This document shows, in pieces, positions 60,394 through 64,000 of a stretch of DNA of 64,000 nucleotides. The DNA comes from Sulfitobacter sp. THAF37. Lineage in GTDB: Bacteria > Pseudomonadota > Alphaproteobacteria > Rhodobacterales > Rhodobacteraceae. The translations under genes and the position numbers were made by a program. A model generated the notes under the pieces. That model had not been told where the DNA came from. It worked only from the letters and a program-made list of their open reading frames with translations, and did no database searches. Numbering within the stretch: position 1 is the first letter of the stretch; the number at the start of each line of letters is the position of its first letter. The DNA lies in NCBI RefSeq assembly GCF_009363555.1, contig NZ_CP045373.1, positions 1 to 64,000 of the forward strand. Direction: 5' to 3'.

Positions 60394-60998
60394 GATGTCC
60401 GCCGCGCCTCCTGAATGGAGACGACGTCAGAGGCCGCCATGCCGGGCCGGTTTGCCTCGACCGCCTTCAGCGGCTCGACCGGCGTCAATCCGGCCAGACA
60501 GTCGCGCGCAAGTTGCTGGTATTCCGCGGTGCCGCGCGTTTTCCACGCGATTTCTTTCTCGCTGACCTCGCGGATCACCTTTGCCGGCGATCCCACCACC
60601 ATCGAACGCGGCGGAATCACGGTTTCGCCACGCACAAACGCCTGCGCGCCGACAATCGATTCCGCCCCAAGCTCTACACCATCCATAATGACGGAATTCA
60701 TTCCGACCAGAGCGTTCCGGCCCACTGTGCAACCGTGCAGGATCGCGCCATGGCCGATGTGGCCGTCGCTTTCCACCACGGCGTCGCGGCCGGGAAAGGA
60801 ATGGATGATGCAATTGTCCTGAACATTGGCTCCATCCCCGATCACGATCCTGCCGAAATCGCCCCGCAAGCTTGCTCCGGGGCCGATGTAGCATCCATGA
60901 CCCAAGATGACATTTCCGATCAGAACGGCCTGGGGGTGGACATATGTATCCTCGGGCACGACGGGTATAAAACCCTTGAACTCATAACAGTATGCCAT
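60387..60998 (-). CDS. paaY: PaaY-like gamma-carbonic-anhydrase-fold protein (putative thioesterase)
   Basis: 203 residues from the ATG behind GAAAGGTGG. It is a left-handed beta-helix hexapeptide protein: [39 protein letters not shown], metal-binding His in [17 protein letters not shown]. Long segments ([39 protein letters not shown]) match what I recall of E. coli PaaY, a thioesterase that removes dead-end ring CoA adducts in phenylacetate breakdown. No other intact paa gene is in the window. Divergent from the thiolase with an operator next to its start. Confidence 0.85.
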   Translation of the reverse strand: MAYCYEFKGFIPVVPEDTYVHPQAVLIGNVILGHGCYIGPGASLRGDFGRIVIGDGANVQDNCIIHSFPGRDAVVESDGHIGHGAILHGCTVGRNALVGMNSVIMDGVELGAESIVGAQAFVRGETVIPPRSMVVGSPAKVIREVSEKEIAWKTRGTAEYQQLARDCLAGLTPVEPLKAVEANRPGMAASDVVSIQEARRTSS

Positions 60999-61100
60999 TC
61001 CGACCACCTTTCGTAAGCTGAGTGCTAAACGCTTGTCAGCGGTTGCGCCGGGACCAGAATCCCTCAATTGTGCCGCCGATCAGGGCGTGTGGCCCGAAAA

Positions 61101-61196
61101 CAAACACAAGTTAGAAAATAGCGCAAGCTCCCTACGTCACAGCTTGGCGATATTGACACTTCCCAAGGTTGGGATTTAAAATCTAACAAATGGTAG
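61101..61196. promoter_or_regulatory. Two TetR-type operators between the PaaY-like gene and the thiolase
   Basis: Site 1, CAAACACAAGTTAG (61101-61114), is a weak copy (two mismatches), but it keeps the flanking AAAATAG and a minus-strand TTGCGC at the -35 distance seen in the other divergent regions. Site 2, CTAACAAATGGTAG (61183-61196), has one mismatch and follows a plus-strand promoter TTGACA (61153-61158) and TAAAAT (61177-61182, 18-bp spacer). Each site serves one of the two divergent genes. Confidence 0.7.
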
Positions 61197-61251
61197 AAAA
61201 TAGGCTGGCGGACCGATTAGGGTGGCCTGACCGAACTTGGGAGAGAGAGAA

Positions 61252-62436
61252 ATGACAGACAAAGCCTATGTTGCAGGCGTTGGGATGGTCCCGTTCCAGA
61301 AGCCGGGAAAATCCGAAAGCTACGATGTGATGGCGACCGCTGCGACCCGGTCCGCTCTGGCAGACGCGGGGTTGGATTATGATAAAGTCCAACAGGCCTA
61401 TGTTGGCTATGTCTATGGCGACAGCACCTGCGGTCAGCGCGCCCTGTACCATGTCGGAATGACAGGCATCCCGGTTCTGAATGTGAACAACAACTGCTCG
61501 ACCGGATCGTCCGCCCTGTTCCTGGCCAGGCAGGCAGTTGAAAGCGGCGCGGTCGAATGTGCTCTGGCACTTGGGTTCGAACAGATGCAGCCCGGCGCAA
61601 TCGGTGCGATGTTCCATGACCGGGTCAGCCCGTTTGCGGCATTCGACAGTGAAACCGACGATCTGGTTGGCCGTTCCGAAATCCCGCTGGCACTGCGGTA
61701 CTTTGGCGGTGCGGGCAAGGCGCATATGGACGAGTTCGGCACACCCGTCGAGACCTTCGCCAAGATCCGCGCCAAGGCCAGCCGACATGCTGCGAAGAAT
61801 CCGGTTGCCCTGTTCCGGCAGGAGGTGACGGCGGAAGATGTCATGGCCGCCCAGGTCGTCTGGCCCGGCGTCATGACCAAGCTCATGGCCTGTCCGCCAA
61901 CCTGTGGCGCGGCGGCGGCGATCATTTGTTCCAAGGAATTCGCCGACAAGCACGGATTGGACAGTTCCGTTCGGATCGCGGCGCAGGCCATGACAACAGA
62001 CGGACCGGAAACTTTCGAAGCCCATGACATGCGCGAAGTGGTCGGCTTTTCGATGGCCAAGCGCGCCGCCGATCAGGTTTACGAGGACGCGGGCATCGGG
62101 CCCGAGGACGTGGATGTGGTCGAACTGCACGACTGTTTCGCCCACAACGAGCTTATCACCTATGAGGCGCTTGGCCTTTGCGGTCGCGGCGAAGCGGCGA
62201 AATTCGTTGATGATGGCGACAACACCTACGGCGGAAAATACGTGACCAACCCGTCGGGCGGTCTTTTGTCCAAAGGCCATCCGCTTGGGGCGACCGGCCT
62301 AGCGCAATGTACCGAGCTCGTTCAGCAGCTTCGCGGCCAGGCAGATGCGCGCCAGGTTGATGGCGCACGTCTGGCGCTTCAGCACAATCTGGGCCTCGGC
62401 GGGGCCTGCGTCACCACGCTTTATGAAAAAGCCTGA
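61252..62436 (+). CDS. SCP-x-type 3-ketoacyl-CoA thiolase
   Basis: 394 residues from the ATG behind GGGAGAGAGAG. Catalytic residues are present: Cys82 in NVNNNCSTGSSAL, HDCFAHNELITYEALGLCG, GHPLGATG with the active His, and a C-terminal Cys in GLGGACVTTLY. The NNNCSTGS segment and lack of an N-terminal FAD or SCP2 domain place it with stand-alone SCP-x thiolases that cleave branched 3-ketoacyl-CoA. Cotranscribed with the SDR 24 bp downstream. Confidence 0.89.
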   Translation: MTDKAYVAGVGMVPFQKPGKSESYDVMATAATRSALADAGLDYDKVQQAYVGYVYGDSTCGQRALYHVGMTGIPVLNVNNNCSTGSSALFLARQAVESGAVECALALGFEQMQPGAIGAMFHDRVSPFAAFDSETDDLVGRSEIPLALRYFGGAGKAHMDEFGTPVETFAKIRAKASRHAAKNPVALFRQEVTAEDVMAAQVVWPGVMTKLMACPPTCGAAAAIICSKEFADKHGLDSSVRIAAQAMTTDGPETFEAHDMREVVGFSMAKRAADQVYEDAGIGPEDVDVVELHDCFAHNELITYEALGLCGRGEAAKFVDDGDNTYGGKYVTNPSGGLLSKGHPLGATGLAQCTELVQQLRGQADARQVDGARLALQHNLGLGGACVTTLYEKA

Positions 62437-62460
62437 TAGCGCCTTTCGGGAGGAATCAAT

Positions 62461-63291
62461 ATGACTGGAAAACTCGACGGGCGCGTGGCGCTGGTCTCGG
62501 GCTCGGGCCGGGGCATTGGCCGCGAAATCGCTCTCAAACTGGCCTCGGAAGGGGCCCGGCTGGTGATCAACGATCTGGATGCGGATCCGGCCAATGAAAC
62601 CGCCGAGGCGGTGCGCGCAATGGGAGCTGAGGCCGTGGTCTGTGCCGGCAGCGTCACCGAAGACGGTTTTGCCGAACGGTTCATCAAGACCGGCGTGGAC
62701 AGCTTTGGCGGGTTAGACATCATCGTGAACAACGCAGGCTACACTTGGGATAGCGTCGTTCAGAAGATGTCCGACGAACAGTGGCAGGCGATCATCGACG
62801 TCCACCTGACGGCACCTTTCAAGATCCTGCGCGCTGCCCAGCCGGTGATCAGCGCCAAGGCCAAGGAAGAGGCCGCCGCCGGGCAAGAGGTGTTCCGCAA
62901 GGTGGTCAACATCTCGTCCATCGCAGGGACCGGCGGCAATGCTGGCCAGATCAACTATTCCGCCGCAAAGGCCGGTATCCTAGGGGTCACCCGGACGATG
63001 GCCAAGGAATGGGGCCGCTATAAGGTCAACGTCAACGCCGTCGCCTTCGGCCCGATTCGCACCCGCTTGACCGAAGGCAGCGCGGATGGCGACAGCACGA
63101 TCAAGGTCGAAGAAAAAGAGATCAAGGTCGGCGTGAATCCCGATCTCCTGTCCCAGATGGAGCGCATGATCCCGCTGGGCCGGGTCGGCACTCCGGAAGA
63201 AGCTGCCGGTGCCGTCTATCTGTTCTGTGCGCCGGAATCGAACTTCATTTCAGGCCAGCACGTCATCTGCGGTGGCGGTTTCGTGATCTAA
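62461..63291 (+). CDS. SDR, probable 3-hydroxyacyl-CoA dehydrogenase
   Basis: 276 residues: SGSGRGIGREIALKLASEGA, VINDLDADP (Asp favouring NAD), NNAGYTWDSVVQKM, NISSIAGTGG, YSAAKAG, and FISGQHVICGGG at the end. An insert of about 20 residues (SAKAKEEAAAGQEVF) before the catalytic Ser strand is noticeable and matches a FabG-like subgroup often found in acyl-CoA loci. A GGGAGGAATCA site precedes the ATG. It would feed the thiolase with a 3-ketoacyl-CoA. Confidence 0.85.
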   Translation: MTGKLDGRVALVSGSGRGIGREIALKLASEGARLVINDLDADPANETAEAVRAMGAEAVVCAGSVTEDGFAERFIKTGVDSFGGLDIIVNNAGYTWDSVVQKMSDEQWQAIIDVHLTAPFKILRAAQPVISAKAKEEAAAGQEVFRKVVNISSIAGTGGNAGQINYSAAKAGILGVTRTMAKEWGRYKVNVNAVAFGPIRTRLTEGSADGDSTIKVEEKEIKVGVNPDLLSQMERMIPLGRVGTPEEAAGAVYLFCAPESNFISGQHVICGGGFVI

Positions 63292-63298
63292 GGCATTT

Positions 63299-63325
63299 GC
63301 CCGGACCCGATGACGGGGTCCGGGC
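63299..63325 (+). terminator. Terminator hairpin after the thiolase-SDR unit
   Basis: GCCCGGACCC / GGGTCCGGGC forms a perfect 10-bp stem with a 7-nt loop starting 8 bp after the SDR stop codon. No T tract follows. It separates the thiolase-SDR unit from the TetR gene. Confidence 0.65.
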
Positions 63326-63430
63326 AAGCACATTAATGTCTGGGCGGCCTCTTGGCGGTCGCCAATGCGGAATTTTCCGCAAACTCTAGTCTGGCACGAT
63401 CACGACGATTTACTCATTTGCGTTATTAAC

Positions 63431-63444
63431 CTAACAGGCGTTAG
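63431..63444 (+). promoter_or_regulatory. TetR-type operator upstream of the second TetR gene
   Basis: CTAACAGGCGTTAG differs from the shared inverted repeat by one base and ends 27 bp before the TetR start. Flanking TTAAC and TTAGG partly extend the symmetry. No good -35 box is obvious. Its position suggests autoregulation. Confidence 0.65.
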
Positions 63445-63471
63445 TTAGGCGTTGGGGCGATACGAAAGTAT

Positions 63472-64000
63472 ATGGCACAAAACACGGCAATCAAAATCAA
63501 CGAGACATCGCGCAGCGCGGTTGGACGGGATGGGGTGCTGGACATTGCCGCGCGGCTTTTCCGCGAACAAGGCTACGGGTCCGTTTCGCTCCGAAAAATT
63601 GCCGAGGCCGCCGGGATCAAGGCGGGTAGCATATATTATCATTTCGGTTCCAAGGACGAGATCGTCGCGACCGTTCTTGATGCAGGGATTCGAGTCGTTC
63701 ACGAGAGCATGAGAGACGCCGTCACCGACCTGCGGGCCGATGCCGACGGCGAAACGGTACTGCGCGCCGCGATCCGGGCGCATCTGCGCGCGCTTATTGA
63801 TGTGAGCGATTATACATCGGCGAATGTGCGTATTTTCGGGCAGGTGCCGCAATCCGTCCGGGATGCCAACTTGCCCACGCGCAGGGCCTATGAGGCAGAG
63901 TGGGACAGTCTTCTGTCCCAGCTTAAGAAAGATGGCACGCTGAAGCAAGACGTCGATATCCGTCGCCTGCGCCTGATGCTGATCGGTACATTGAACGCCA
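63472..64000 (+). CDS. TetR-family regulator (single unit), cut by the window end
   Basis: 176 residues are visible from ATG 63472, without a stop before the window edge. The helix-turn-helix is VSLRKIAEAAGIKAGSIYYHF; then come DYTSANVRIFGQVPQS, KKDGTLKQDVDIRRLRLMLIGTLNA. These landmarks match both halves of the tandem TetR at 47569 (SANIR, DG-IRSDI, LRQVMLGALN), so all three units are paralogs. It is a normal-length TetR as far as can be seen. It has a copy of the operator upstream and is probably the second regulator of the locus. Confidence 0.88.
   Translation, partial: MAQNTAIKINETSRSAVGRDGVLDIAARLFREQGYGSVSLRKIAEAAGIKAGSIYYHFGSKDEIVATVLDAGIRVVHESMRDAVTDLRADADGETVLRAAIRAHLRALIDVSDYTSANVRIFGQVPQSVRDANLPTRRAYEAEWDSLLSQLKKDGTLKQDVDIRRLRLMLIGTLNA

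Noticed and set aside
3383..63444. The repeated CTAACA palindromes as target duplications or attachment sites of mobile elements
   Set aside because: They are inverted repeats centred in promoters of intact operons, with conserved spacing to -35/-10 boxes, and no transposase is next to them.
1..64000. A classical steroid (KstR/Ksh/Hsa) degradation cluster
   Set aside because: DUF35/Ltp2-like, AMACR-like and paired dehydrogenase genes recall steroid side-chain catabolism, but no 3-ketosteroid dehydrogenase, oxygenase or ring-cleavage dioxygenase is present in the window, and the operator differs from what I recall of the KstR motif.
1..64000. CRISPR arrays, tRNA or rRNA genes, complete insertion sequences
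   Set aside because: I saw no regularly spaced direct repeats, no cloverleaf-like gene and no intact transposase on either strand.

Overview
The window looks like a chromosome or large-plasmid segment of a GC-rich alphaproteobacterium, most likely a marine Rhodobacterales (roseobacter-type) species. That is inferred from base composition by eye, the LivFGHMK-type importer with an embedded CoA ligase, tightly overlapping ATGA/TGATG gene junctions and the protein families present; no rRNA or marker gene confirms it. Almost the whole window is one large acyl-CoA catabolic locus: about nine acyl-CoA dehydrogenases or dehydrogenase subunits, four crotonases, three thiolase-fold proteins, two CaiB/AMACR-type proteins, three hotdog hydratases, five AMP-forming CoA ligases, several SDRs, three thioesterase-like hotdog proteins, and two complete biotin-dependent acyl-CoA carboxylases.

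Layout. 1-8.9 kb (+): DUF35/thiolase-fold pair, MFE-2-type hydratase, AMACR-like protein, then a second unit (transglutaminase-like protein, MaoC, a two-subunit-type acyl-CoA dehydrogenase pair, crotonase, PaaK-like ligase). 9.0-10.7 kb: two decayed genes joined head to head by a deletion. 10.7-15.2 kb: crotonase-thiolase-dehydrogenase operon (-) and a divergent AMACR-like gene. 15.2-22.9 kb (-): leader ORF, livG, long-chain-type CoA ligase, livH, livM, substrate-binding protein, livF, SDR. 23.1-35.9 kb (-): an eleven-gene operon containing carboxylase 1, an HMG-CoA-lyase-like enzyme and a citryl-CoA-lyase-like protein. 36.0-39.6 kb (+): dienoyl-CoA reductase and CoA ligase. 39.6-42.6 kb: unrelated, partly decayed insert (GST, DoxX, MarR, broken tag). 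42.6-47.5 kb (-): thioesterase, AraC, NmrA, acyl-CoA synthetase, BadH-like SDR. 47.6-49.0 kb (+): a TetR-family protein that is two complete TetR units fused in one chain. 49.0-53.9 kb (-): thioesterases, crotonase, reductase, two isovaleryl-CoA-dehydrogenase-type enzymes. 54.1-60.3 kb (+): crotonase, AtuA, and a three-gene carboxylase 2. 60.4-64.0 kb: PaaY-like protein (-), thiolase, SDR and a second, single TetR gene cut by the window end.

The key observation is a shared inverted repeat, CTAACA-NN-TGTTAG, placed over promoters at seven intergenic positions from 3.4 to 63.4 kb (eight copies counting a weak one). It ties nearly all the catabolic units into one regulon whose best candidate regulators are the tandem-fused TetR and its single-unit paralog; both have a copy directly upstream, suggesting autoregulation.

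Inferred function: import of a carboxylic acid by the ABC transporter, CoA activation, oxidation of methyl-branched and possibly alicyclic intermediates (AMACR-like, (R)-type hydratase/dehydrogenase, AliB-like and BadH-like enzymes), carboxylation at a beta-methyl group by Liu/Atu-type carboxylases, then lyase and thiolase cleavage. A terpenoid or other isoprenoid/naphthenic-type acid fits best, but the substrate is not shown by the sequence.
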